Below are positions 27,004 through 38,896 of a stretch of 64,000 nucleotides of DNA, piece by piece. Within the stretch, counting starts at the first letter, position 1, and every line of letters begins with the position of its first letter. The position numbers and the translations under genes are program-made. Under the pieces are notes generated by a model. The model saw only the letters and a program-made list of their open reading frames with translations, had not been told where the DNA came from and made no database searches. The stretch is from NCBI GenBank assembly GCA_035582835.1, contig JAYKAV010000500.1, positions 1,532,928-1,596,927 of the forward strand, written 5' to 3'. Source of the DNA: Phoebastria nigripes. Taxonomy: Eukaryota > Chordata > Aves > Procellariiformes > Diomedeidae.

Positions 27004-27056
27004 GTCTTTCTACCTCAGTTTCCCATCCTTGTATGCTATTATGGCTATTAATATTC
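27004..27056 (+). mobile_element. Possible MIR SINE core remnant
   Basis: The words TTTCTACCTCAGTTTCCC, ATC, TGTA and a later ATTAATATTC follow the order of the MIR core (CTCTGTGCCTCAGTTTCC, CATCTGTAAAATG, ATAATAAT). The tRNA-derived head is not recognisable, so the call is weak. Confidence 0.3.
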
Positions 27057-27892
27057 ATATAAATCAATATTAGGGACCAAGCTAAGCACTGTTACAGTCT
27101 GTATCCCTACACAATAAGAGCTGGTAGGCACAGTAGGATAGAGATGGGGCAGCATAGGAGAAGATATGTTTATTTGAAAGCTTATTTGAAAATGGGAAAA
27201 TGTGGACAGTGACTGGCAAAACTGACTGACTGGAGGTAGCTTCCCACCTAATAGCAAGTGGGATATGGCAGCAAGATGCTATAAACTGTGATGGACCATG
27301 GAGAGAAGTGAAGTAGCACACATTTGAGACAGTGAAGAGAGCCAGTGGACGGATGAATAGAGAGCTCAGGTGAAAATTATCTTTTATCTTTATCTGCAGT
27401 TTGGGCAGGGGGGCAGGGAGAGGAAGCCTAGAAAAGCAGGCTGCAGTATTGGAGCAGAAAATGATGACAGCTTTAGTAAGAATTTTTAAATACTAAATCA
27501 AGTTGAAACTAATTCAAACAACAAGTGAATTCCTGCTACCTTTCCAGGTACCTACAAGTCTGTCTGTTAGGGCAGCATCTTGTATCTGCTTTTCTACAGT
27601 ACAAGGTAAATGATTTTCTGTCATCCCGTTTATATTAATTATGAGCCAGATGTAAAAAGTGCTGATCCCATGCCTGTCAAATTCACCAAACTATTCAGCA
27701 AACTCAGGGCTACAGCCTGTGTGCATGGAGAAAACAAACTCAGTGTTGGGGGACTGTTCTTGTCTCTCAGATGTTCCATGAACTGTACACATCTGCTGTG
27801 TTTTCAAATGGTGATAGCAAAGGTCATTGCTGCTGAATGTCGGTACACAGTTGGATAACGAGCAGCCTGGTAAAGAAGCCTTATCCCACTTC

Positions 27893-27929
27893 CTTCTCTC
27901 TCTCTGCCCACCCCCCCACCCACCCCCAT
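27893..27929. repeat. CT then CCCA low-complexity tract
   Basis: TTCTCTCTCTCTG is followed by CCCACCCCCCCACCC-type sequence. It is pyrimidine-rich with four or more C runs, so the opposite strand has G runs that could stack. Confidence 0.8.
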
Positions 27930-29195
27930 TTATTTAATTTCACATCAGATAGATCAATATGATGCTTGAGCCAAAGCTTTAGGGCAAGCACCTGACTCTG
28001 ATCCTCCTGGTCCTCCATAACAAGCAGGATCTTAAAGGTTACTGTGAGGTAGGTTGATATAAAGCTAAATCTCAGAGGGAGTTCCAACCCTAAAGGGCCT
28101 TTACCAGAGAGTTCATAGGATGGGGAACTGGTACTAGCTGAATGTCCAGGGCACATGAAAGGCTCTCCTATCAATGTTACTGGGGGGAAAAAAAAAAAGA
28201 AAAAAGCCAGAAACAGGGAAAGAGAAAAAAATGAGACATTTATCAGCTGCTGAACTTTCACTACCATGTCTAGGGGAAAAGACATGTCCTGCCCTGGTCC
28301 ACCAGACTTGNTCTGCAATCTCCTGACTGCTTATCTCAAGATGATCAGAAATGTGGAGAGATGCTGCTCTGGAACAATGAACACAACTTTTCCTTGGAGC
28401 AGAAGGCCATGTCTGCGCAGGGCCTGCCAGCGATGCTGCGCTGGTGGGGGCCTCAAAAGCTCCAAGGGGAACAATGTCGCCAGCCTAGCCCTGGGCAGGG
28501 GGCACCTCNACACTGTAGTGCACCATTATTGCACAATAATAGGGGGTGGGGGCAGGGACTGGAGGATCTGCATGTCCATGGCACCAGGAGTCAGTTATCA
28601 CAAAATTAAGCTAAGCTCGCTCCTCATAAAATCCCTTTGGTGGAAAAGCTCCCTTTACACACCTAAGACTGTGAGAAGACATAAATAATTCACTGTCCTC
28701 TATCTTTCTTACTGCAGAAAAGATTTCAGGTAATCGTTATAGGAACATAAAAACAGAGATATACATCCACCATCCACATTTTTTTCCTCATAAGGATGAA
28801 GAGTACATTAAGTGACCTTCCTTTCCAATAGGATAAGAAATCTAATGCCAGCTTAAGAAACTTAAAAGTTGTTAGCAGTTATATATTACTGGCAACATAT
28901 TTTACACTAGGCAGCTACGAAAAAAGTCATAAAAAATGCAATTACATGTCTGAACTGTTGCTATTTTGGAAATTAAAACAACACACAGTATCCTTGCTGC
29001 AGCTTATATTACTTACTTATGACTTGTGCACAGTTATTTTCACCAGTTTAACCATGCTTCTTTTCCATAAAAGTCTGCTGTTAATAGGTCCTTTGGGAAC
29101 CCTGAAAATAACAAGATCTGTAATAAAAAAATTAATAACACTGAGAGAAAACTCAAGTTAGAAGGGCTTTTTAGAGCACATTAAAGGTTCTATTT

Positions 29196-29215
29196 AAAAA
29201 AAAAAAAAAAAAAAA
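29196..29215. repeat. A20 homopolymer
   Basis: Twenty A followed by GAAA and an ambiguous base. No polyadenylation signal or gene-like sequence precedes it, so I do not call a retroposed copy. Confidence 0.85.
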
Positions 29216-29699
29216 GAAANATTTGCAGANAAACCCCCCAGTGCTCTGTAGCAGGTAAATCCAAAGAACCATTGCTGAGAAGTAAAAGAAGGGAAGTCCA
29301 GTCTTCAAGGGAGTGTCATGACTTTACTACGTGCATGACTTTGTGGTTATTGAGAATACTACTAGACTCTCTGATGTTGCATTAAAGAATCTTGTTCTCT
29401 TGATAAAATCATACACAATAATATGGGGTGCCAGTGAACATCAGTCATGTTTACCTTATTTCTACATGTAAATTCTTCCTGTACATGAAAAATTCTAAAG
29501 GTAGCACTGCCCAATTCACTAAGCAGAAGGTAGAAATCAGATTCATTTAAGGTTACAACTATTCCAAATGAAGAGTATAAGCTAAGGGAGAGAAGGAAAA
29601 AGAATTATACAAACAAAACATGTTAAGGAATATTGCCAGTAGAATGCTGAATTCTGAACTTCTGTGGTTTCAAGAGATAACAGTTTGCTCTTCCCTGTT

Positions 29700-30640
29700 G
29701 CTCAGAATATGTCACATATTTGTCTAATTGGGACACTGATGCGGGGGTTGTATGCAGCAGGACTACAAAGAGTTCTAAAGATTTTAGTGTTTCCAGTGGA
29801 AATGGTAAACTGTCTGATAAGGCAGAAAAGGCAGTGTTCAGCATATATTTCTATCCCAAATGTGAGAAAAATTCACCAAAAATGGCTATATTGATGGAAG
29901 GTGATGAAACAAATTTCATCAGAGTGAGTCTGAAGGTTAGTAAAGAGCAATAATTGAAGTCAGATATTTTTAAATCAGCAAATCCAAATAATTTGCATCC
30001 AAGCATTCAAGAAGAAATAAGTAAAGATTGACTTGAACTTTCAATGCTAATTCTTTCAAAAGGCCTTTGAACATCTGGCAGTCTGGAAGAAAATTAATTT
30101 TCATTTTGAAAGAGTATATGAAGTAGTCCAAGGGTTTGTAAGCCAGTAAAACCAGTCTTCAGTTTCACCATTATTTTGACAATGGTTGAAAGGTAGACTT
30201 AGAATCAGTGCCAGCAAAGTTAAATTTATGGAGAATAATTCTGAAACTAAATCCATCTTTTTTCCACATGGATTGCTAAGATTGATACAAGTGCTGCTGA
30301 AAGAGGCTTCACTACAATAACTGACTTCTTATAAGACAAAATTTTAATCTAGAAACCAAAAAAACCTTGAAACAAACGAATATGCAACACGCAAAGTGGA
30401 TTGAAAATGGCTAATGGATAATGTCAAAATGTGTTTGTTATTAGGAAACGATTGCTTAGTGGGCGTGGCTCTAGAAAGGAGCTGAAACTGTGTAAATTCA
30501 GGCTAAAATTAAGTCAGTGTTGGTTTTCGGACTTTTTTTTCCTTTTACTGTGAGGAAAGCTAAGTAACTTATTGAGAGTTGTAGTGGACTTGCCCTAACA
30601 GCACTTTTTTTCGATAGAGATTATGTGTTCTTACTAAAAT
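29700..30640 (+). mobile_element. Ancient CR1/L3-like LINE relic
   Basis: Several blocks match the ORF2 of old CR1/L3-type LINEs in the right order on the plus strand. At about 29810-29875 a frame reads GKLSDKAEKAVFSIYF, like the segment before the reverse transcriptase (K..EKAE.LN.YF..VF). At 29975-30010 TCCAAATAATTTGCATCCAAG matches the 'PDNLHPR' region. At 30395-30465 AAGTGGATTGAAAATGGCTA with TTTGTTATTAGG matches the 'KWIENWL..R...FVNG' region, with one base missing inside the NWL codons. At 30540-30640 CTGTGAGG, TAACTTATTG, GTAGTGGA and a VFLLK-like end match the last part of ORF2. The reverse transcriptase centre (VPQGS, FADD) is deleted. Stops and frameshifts throughout make it a fossil, far older than the two CR1 copies to the right. 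Confidence 0.65.
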
Positions 30641-32411
30641 GAACTCTTTAGTTCCAATGTCATGACTTTCAGGAAGTCCCATGTCTTATGTTCTGTGGGA
30701 GGTTGGAGCAGTTGATTACCATGGTCGCCTATAATCTTTATAAATCGGTGACCAAGACACATGATTCACCTAGCCAGCAACACTGCTACATGTGTTTCCT
30801 TTGGTCTGCTGCATATTTTCTTAGGCAGACATTTGCTTGTATAGTGGTCCTTCTGCACAGCAGTGCAAACATCAAGGACATACTCACACTTGTCGTTCAT
30901 GTCACAGGACTCCAAAACATTCACACAATGGTGGTGTCAAAATACTAGCTTCTGAGAATAAACCTGCACATTGCAGCTTCCCCGTCATGGAGTTTGCTGG
31001 AGAGGTTTCTCACATGCTCTCTCACTCACGGTCCACCCTTGCTGCATCCTCACTTGTTCCAATATAATTGTCTATGAGACTGCATTGTAAACTGAATCTT
31101 TGGAGTGACCTAGGTTAAAAATAACCCTCTTCAAAAACATGTATAAACCAAATTCATTATCAGTAGATAGAGCTAAATTAAGATTGCAATTGAACTGGGT
31201 AATTCCAACTTGGGTACCTCTCAGGGGCTTCCCAAAAGCTGCAGTGTTATTTCCACCCCTTTTATCCTGACACAAACTGCTCCTAGTACCGGGGTTAGCT
31301 AAGGAGTAGCAATCTAACAACTGCTGCATTTGGCAAAAGAGACAGAGGTGAACAGTTTTCTGTTTCACACTACCAACAAGCTTGGCTGTCATTTCTCTGG
31401 GAGACTGTGGTAGCTCTGGGATATTAACAATGACTTTCCCACAGACCATTAATGCTTAATTCATCTACCTCTTTGCTGCTGATTCTAACCTAAGATTTCT
31501 GGATCTTCCTGGGAGTGTGGCAGGGGTTGATGCAGGCAAGCTGAATTATTTTGGCTGCTAATAAAAATTCTAACATTTGTACAACAAGTCTGCAATGATC
31601 ACAAATCCTTATCTGCATAGTCTATGCAGGAGAAAATTGAGCAATCCTTGATGGGTCTTCTAGTGTTGGACTTCCTGGCTATTCCTGCTGCAGATACTGT
31701 TACTGCCTTTCTCAGGANAGAAAATGTGAGCAGGATATGAGACAGGAGCAAAGCTGGGAAGTATCAGTCAGTAGGTCTCTCAGTACGCCCAGAGGAACCA
31801 GGGAGGGAATGAGATGCACTTAGAGAAGTGCTGGAAGCAAAATCCACTTCAGGAAGAAATCAGTGGCCATTACAAAATGACTAACAGTCTAACTACTTTC
31901 CCATCTCTCAACTGTTGTGGGAAACATGAGGCAGCTGTGGATGCATTACACATACTTCTTGTGTTTGAAGATTATGAGGATTTGTTACCACATCCTCCAT
32001 TAGCCACTGAAGCTAACAGCACTGAAAGCGTACAGGGAAACCCATGCTCTTGGAGCGATGAAGGTGCAGCACCGTAAAAACACTCCTATCTCATACAAGG
32101 GTGTGCAAGCCCTCTTTGTCCAGCCATCCTATGGGAAAGGATCCCTCAGACCCTTGAAAAACATGAAAAACCCACCGTACAAAGGATGGTGTAACCTGTT
32201 CAGAAACAGGTGATCTTCAGTGGCTGGGTGGCAAGAGGAGCACCTTAGGGCATATGTCTCCTCCTCTTTCCCAAAACACCGAGTGCCCATCCTGTTTTTT
32301 TTAAAGCCAGAAGCAAACCTAGGAAAAATCACATTTATGCTGGATCCTTTGGCTGCAGTCTGTAGTCAGGGTTTTGAAGCCTAGACAGACTCTATGATTT
32401 ATCCTTCCCTT

Positions 32412-32435
32412 CCCCCCCCCCCCCTTTTTTTTTTT
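32412..32435. repeat. C13 then T11 homopolymer tract
   Basis: Thirteen C directly followed by eleven T and CAG. Pure pyrimidine, resembling the C8T36 block at 1.5 kb. The tract plus CAG also mimics a splice acceptor, but no open frame with coding character follows. Confidence 0.85.
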
Positions 32436-34197
32436 CAGTCATAGCCCTTCTTTTTAATCCAACATAACTACTGAAGTGATTAAAAATAATTACATGAACT
32501 GATCACACCCAAAAGAGGTCACCATCAGAAGCCAGTTTTGTTTATTCTTGTGTCATCCAGACTTGGTAATGTAAAACAATAATGGGAGTGCACTTTTGTA
32601 AAAGCACACACGAACTCCTTGATGTGATGGAAACAACTCTGAAGACACNTTGTAAAAGCCCAGATGTGTGAGAAGTCTTACTCTGCAGCCTTTTAAACTG
32701 CAGACTTTGGTGTGAGATATATTTTAATAACTAAAACATCCTCTGCAAAGATGAACAAAGACTACGGACTACGGCATACTAGATTGCTATTAGAGCTGCT
32801 ATTTTTATTATTCATTATCCCAGCACCAAAAATGTGTCAGGCAACAAACAAATGCAAAAGAAAGTATTAACATACAGGTTACCTGAGGGAGAAAATTTAA
32901 GGATTGCCATACTAATCCTGTTATGCAAGAAACTTTATATGATTTGAACTTTATGACAGTAGGCAATCAAAAGTGCTTACTCAATACTAATTGCACATAG
33001 GGTGGTCAGATATCTGGGTTTATAATTTTATAGCCAAACATTGCTGGCAATGTTTATATAGTCCTGCAGCAGTGGCATCCAAGACCTAGATCTCTGACAG
33101 CTGATGTCAGCTTCTATGGACTCAGAGCAAACGCTGGTACCGACAAAATTAAAAGATTAAATGACCATGCATTATTGAAACTTTCTCTTGCTTGCTCTGT
33201 CTAAAGATCATTTTGTGTAGCTGAGAACTGCCTTGCTCCACAGAGAAGCAAAATGGTTAACTAGTGAACTGACATCTGGTGCTCTGAAAGAGCCAAGAAT
33301 GTTACTGCAGAGGTCACAAGGTGAGTTGCGTAGTCCCGGAATAAAATGAACCAGGAGATTTCATGTACAGAGTATCACATTTCTGAGCATATTCTTGACA
33401 TCTTATCATATACACATCACCACTGTTATAAATGGGTCGTAATAGCAGTTCCCTTTGAATGCAGTGCTTAAACATACAGCATTCTTCCAACAAATTCCCT
33501 GGTTTTGAAGAGATTTGAAAGCCATACATTTTTAAAGCAATATGCTCAATATGAATGAACGAGTCCCTGCAAGGTGTAGACAATGACTAACCAACAGAGA
33601 CAAAGACATTTATACAATTTCTCCCACTGTTTTATTTAATTATTCTATTCATCTACACATCTACCTGGCAAAACTGGCAGCAAGAGAGAAGCGTTATCTA
33701 TGGAAACTATTTTTGAAATTATGAGGAGGTAAAATGTTCTTTGCATTCTTAATGGTGTTTAAACAGGAGAAATATACTCCATGCGCTGCAGAGCGAAACC
33801 AGCACGTTGCAGCAAGCCAAGAGATAACAGACATGGCTTGGTGTGAAGGCCTCAGCTGAGAAGCGCGGCTGGCAATGATGATGATCACTGTCTGCTGCCC
33901 TTCGCCTGCCCTGCACCTCCCTGTGCTCCATGGGTGTCTCAGTCTGTCCGACAGCAACGGCTGTGCCCCCATTAATACCCCAGGTACTGAAGTAAAACCA
34001 GCAGTAATGCCACAAACACAAGGTGAAACACATTCATTTTTTCTCATTGGGGAAATTTAAAGTAATATATTTGGGTTTGCATTTGCGATGCACTGAGTGC
34101 AGAGAGTTAGATGTGCTGGTTCTGCTGATATATAGTAATTACCTAAACTGTGATAATGTAATCATGTGACCAAGCAGTTTGGCTTATTTAATATGAG

Positions 34198-34334
34198 TAT
34201 ATAAATACTAGGCTGTTTATAACCTAGCTGCTGGAGACAGCCCTCAAATATAATTTAATTTCACCTTTCCTTTTGTGACTAATTGCTGTGCAGTCACAGC
34301 TGGCATTCATGCAGAAGTGCCAAGAGTATAAAAA
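34198..34334 (+). promoter_or_regulatory. Possible TATA-box-bearing regulatory stretch
   Basis: TATATAAATA (34198-34207) and GTATAAAAACCCC (TATAAAAA at 34327-34334) lie 130 bases apart, with ATCATGTGACC upstream at about 34160 and a CTAGG...CCTAG inverted repeat just after the first box. A real TATA promoter would start transcription near 34355. No open frame with coding features follows, so this may be an enhancer or chance AT-rich sequence. Confidence 0.2.
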
Positions 34335-36799
34335 CCCCTTTCTACCCTGCTGATGAGGTGGCTGAAAAAACTTTCATTGTGTGGTAAGGAGGAAGAGAAG
34401 AGAGCACTCTTCTCTGGACAGAATAGTGAAAGCAAAGCCAAGACTTGTAGTGCAAGATTGTATTTTTCATTATATCAGCTGATACAATAGGGTCAGACAA
34501 GCTTCTGGGTACACAGGCCTTCTTCATGTCTGAAATAGCAGCATATGAGAGACAACAGAAGAGAGAAATTCAAATTGGAGAGGAGAGGCAAGGTGAGGCG
34601 AAACCTTCTCCTCCATATGATTCTGGCAGTCAGACACTCCATGTGTCTCATCTGACTTTCCTTTGCAGCGCCGGTTTCTTCCTAAACACTGCTCAGTGCT
34701 TGTCCTACCAGAAGTGACAGTTTTTAATATCTCTAAAGATGTGAAAGAAACTGTGGATGTTATTTCTTTCACTCTTTAAAATCTGCTAAGCGCCTGCTAA
34801 GCATCCCGTGAATTCCACAGGATGACCATGGAGAAAAGCCTTTCCTGTCCTCAGCTGCATTTGTTCTTACATTATGAGAAAGGATAAATGTGAGAGCATG
34901 ATTTTCTGTGGACTTTTTTGACTTCTCTTTATTACATTCTCTCTTTTTCATCTCTTCTCTCAACAAAACCAAGCTATTTACAGTAAAATTGAACCCTTTT
35001 TGTTGCCTGCCTCTGGACTCACTGATCTTTGCATTGTATCATTTTAAGAATGAGGAAAGTAGTGGACAGAGTAACCCTACAGCTTGGATCTGAGTAATGC
35101 AATTATAACAGTTTTTAGTTTGTTTGCCTAATTTTTATTTACCACTTTTCTTTGACTAGGGGCTGCACTTTCTCTGCAGAATTTGCTCTCCCAAACCAGC
35201 TGTTCTCTTTGCCAAAATATGTTCTCACTCCTCTGTAAGTCTGAGGGCACCCCGGCATCCTACATCCACACTATCTGCACTTCCAGAGATTTTACTTTGC
35301 ACTGACTCTGCAGACTTACTCGAATGCCACTAGCACCTGGTGAGCACTCCAAGAGTGCAATCCTGGTCTGAACAACAACGTCTCTCTGTTGTGCTTTTGC
35401 ATCTATTTCCTTCACCGTAAGCCTTCTGTCACCAGCAACAACAATGCCAAAGGCACCTTATCACCAAAGTAAAGTTATATTTTCTCAAAAAGTATGTCAG
35501 TAGAATACTTCAAAGCCACATTTATTATAAAATTCATACTTGATCCCAGATACTGTCCCTTAGGAAGTTCATGTGTATTTGTACCAAATTGCCTTTTTAG
35601 TTCAGTTGCTCTGTAACATTTTCTCTGGCAATCTGACAACATCTACTGACCAGCAGTGACACTACAAATCCAACAAGTTATTGATGGTTTTATGAGTTGT
35701 AGCTAAGAGACATCAATCCAGCTAAGGTGTAAATAGCCTTCATGGGCCTCATAAAGTCACCTCTAACATCTGCTCTGCTTAATGCAAAAGGCTGAGGGGA
35801 AGCATCACAGTTCCAAGCCTCTGTCACAGAGACAGGACTGGGGTACTAGCTGGCGATGACTGCAATGTGATAGATACTCATTTGCATATGCCAACGACTA
35901 CCCTGAGTGCTGAATAAATGCTGGAAGACACGATAGGGCCATTTCAGTAGAATGCCAGGGATCAGCTTTAAATTGTAACATGACTACTTTTCAGGCTTAT
36001 GATAAGGGAGACTAGCTAGAATTTTACTCTGCTAAACATGCCTTTCTTCCCCGTGATACCAACAATGAACCACTGAAGTTAAACTACACAGGGCGGTCTC
36101 CTTACAACAGGTCTGAGGCAAGAGTGACCAAGACTCCGCGTTTTGTGAGAAAGCAATGAGGTTTACAGATCTGACTCTTTCACAGTGCATTCATCCATCA
36201 CTGGCATAACCAACGTTTAGCAAAGCCATTTTTTTTCAAGCTTACTAGCTGTTTCATTCTTGCAAAAACATTTCCAACTCAGTAACAGTCTATACAGAAA
36301 AAAATCTGCTATACGGTTAAAACAAGAGCCATGCAGGAAAAGCTATTTTTCTAGCTGCAGTGTGGCAGAAGTCCTGTTGGTCATATCTGTAGTTTTACCC
36401 AAGGTGAAATGATTGGTTGAGGAGGCTGGGTGCCTGTTTTTTCCACCACAGTACAGTCCATTTCCAATCCACTCTGTGCTAAGATCTGAGGGTGCAGATC
36501 CCTCCCAGTGTTTTGGGTTTGTACTGGGAGCTGGCTCTTCATCACCACTGCTTTTTGAATATCTGTTGTCAACGCTGACAAATGTGCAAGTCTGCCTTCA
36601 AACAAGAACTGGAAATATTACTGAGATTATCTTGCATGTCAATGTCACTATCCAGTCACTTAACAATCACTCAAAGAAATGATATAAAATATCACTTTTT
36701 TACATAGATGAATAATAGAGTGTTTGTCAGTCACTTCTAGGCTGACTGAGCCCCTTTAACTCTCTGAAACTAGAGTCCTTTTTTTTTTTTAAACCTCCC

Positions 36800-37320
36800 G
36801 AGAAAATGTTGACAAAACAGGCAATTTTCTGTAATTTCTCTGCGAGCTTCTGTCAGCACGAGAGGCAGTCAGAGCCCACTCATTTCAGATAACACCACGG
36901 GGTAACCTTTGACATCCACCCCCTCGCTGCCTTCGGAGGCTTCTCTAAGTGCAACAGTTGTGTCTTTCAGGTTGCAGGAGGCAGGCCCACAATTTGGGCT
37001 CTTGTTCGCTGAAGGCAGCCTTTGTTTCCCAGCTGACTAAGAAGCTTTTATAAAAGGGATAAGAAATGTAGTTAATAGCTCGAGAGTGGCCTAATCATCG
37101 GCTGCTATTACCCCTCCAATATTAGGGAGGATGACAGACCTATCAATAACAGAGCCCCAGGTGAGGTATGGGAGCTGATAACGTGAACTTTGGCTTGATC
37201 TTTGCTCTGCAGAGCACAGCACTTATTTGAAAGAGAAGCCAGCATCTATTTTTTTCTTCATATTGTGCCAAAAATCATTCAGCTGAGCAGCTTTTGTTGT
37301 GTTTTTCTGTCTTAAACCAC
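36800..37320. promoter_or_regulatory. Candidate conserved noncoding regulatory element
   Basis: This block stands out from its AT-rich surroundings by dense, varied transcription-factor-like words and no simple repeats. Examples are GGTAACCTTTGACATCC (TCF/LEF or nuclear-receptor-like), GCCTTTGTTTCC (SOX/TCF-like), CTTTTATAAAAGGG, GGCCTAATCATCGG (homeodomain-like), CTATTACCCC and CCTATCAATAACAG. CCCTCC and GGGAGG (37112-37130) form a 6-base stem around AATATTA. No open frame or splice structure suggests an exon. This texture is typical of developmental enhancers conserved among vertebrates, but conservation cannot be seen from one sequence. Confidence 0.3.
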
Positions 37321-38881
37321 AGTGATTTGACCAATTTCACTTATAAGCAGAGATGAAAACTTAAGAACTCTCCTATCAGACCACGTAAGCTGGAGATACA
37401 CACCTGTGTGTTTGTGTCCACTTACGTGATAGTAAACTGAGGTGAACTGAGAAAGCAGGTCTCCATGTGCTACTCGTCTTTATATACATGTGAATGTGGT
37501 CACATATGTACACAGATTTGCACACGCAACATACGAAAGCTAAACATACAGCAAACGCATCATAATACCATCTTATAGTCATGAAAAACTAAAACACAAG
37601 CAAAAGCTACAGACTAATGCAACTGGATATACTCTTGCTTGAAAACAATGCTTGGGCACACTGTACAAGAGTCTCTTTTAATACCATATAATCTCAGAAA
37701 TTATTAGCCTGGATCTGGTCTCCATACATCCCGGTGGCCAGCACCACCTGTTTCGGAGGAAGTGCAGGAGCTCTGCATTAAAAGACGGGAGAGACATCAT
37801 ATCTTTCTCGATCCATATCAAATCACATGCTACCCACTATTTAAAGGTATGTCTCCCACAAGAATCTTTACCGACAATATATATACAGCTCTTGTTAAAA
37901 TCCGAATATGCAGAGATTCCTGTGTTGCTGAGCTCCATACCCCTGTGTGTGTTCAGTCACAGTGAAAGTCTTCCTGATACAAGACAGGAAAGCCACATCC
38001 CCATCCAGATTTTTGTCTCAGCTCCATGTTCCCATTTCATTCTTGGAAAGCATAGATCACAGTGCTGGACTATCAGTAAGTAACCCTCAAAAACTAGTGC
38101 TCAGGGTACACTGCACCAAGGCTGGAAATGGGACCTCTACCCTGGCATCAGAGTGGGGAAGGTACATTTCGGAGTACGTTTTCAGTGCTGCCTGGANAAA
38201 GCACCTTTATTATGCTGTTTTTCCACTGACTCCTTTTCTCCCGGAGGCTGACAGTCAATCAGGGACCTGCCCTCTGTTCCACCCACACATAAAGGAGGTT
38301 ATGAAGGGCTGTCAGCTTGGGGAGCTCCACTTCCTTGGTAGGGGGAAAAGGAAGAACGTCTTTGCTTCTTCCACCCCAGGCTAGGAAAAGAGGAAGGGAA
38401 TCTGATTTTAGTCCTGGCTGGGGCACCTCCCTAAGAAAGAGGGGACTGGTAGCAGCGGGAGGGGGGAGCTGAAGGTCCAGGGCTGATGAGAGGATAAGGG
38501 AGTCAGAGCAGAGTGGTGGACATGATGATTCACCGACTGCTCTCCTGGGTGCATTCTCTGCCCCCAGTCTAGAGGGGAAATTAGGATAGCCCTCGTCACC
38601 ACATGCTTAGTTCCAGCCCTGCAGAAATTGGTGGGAGTCCTGCCACTGGCTGCAACATGCCTGGAGTCTGGGGCTGTAAGCAACTGTTGCTCAAGTAGCT
38701 GGTACTGGGACTAATTCACCTTTCTCAGGACATGGAGAAACCCAGGATGCAAACCAGAGAGTCCTCAGCAGGCAGCTGCATACTCCCATTATGTCGCACT
38801 GAATGAAGCTTAGTTATTTAGAATAGATCACAGCTAAACAGGTTTTCTTCATTGTCAAACTATGTTTAGTTCAGTTTGTTT

Positions 38882-38896
38882 AAAAAAAAAAAAAAA
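38882..38896. repeat. A15 homopolymer
   Basis: Fifteen A between TTTGTTT and GATTTCTG. No transposon or gene tail is visible upstream. Confidence 0.85.

Larger units (their letters stand above)
22846..29699. other. Gene-poor noncoding DNA
   Basis: No exon recognised. It contains a possible MIR core near 27.0 kb, a CT/CCCA-rich tract near 27.9 kb, a G6A11-type purine tract near 28.19 kb, a 14-base palindrome of C/EBP type (28526-28539) and a 20-base A run at 29.2 kb. A stretch near 25.6-25.7 kb resembles a MIR core only weakly and is not called. Six isolated n lie in the stretch 23250-28509 and two more near 29.2 kb. Confidence 0.65.
30641..36799. other. Gene-poor noncoding DNA
   Basis: No exon recognised. 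Short frames only. It contains a C13T11 tract at 32.4 kb and a pair of TATA-like boxes near 34.2-34.3 kb in a stretch that looks more ordered than its flanks. The block 33060-33230 also has a conserved-looking texture (AAAATTAAAAGATTAAATG and similar) but nothing specific can be named. Confidence 0.6.
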
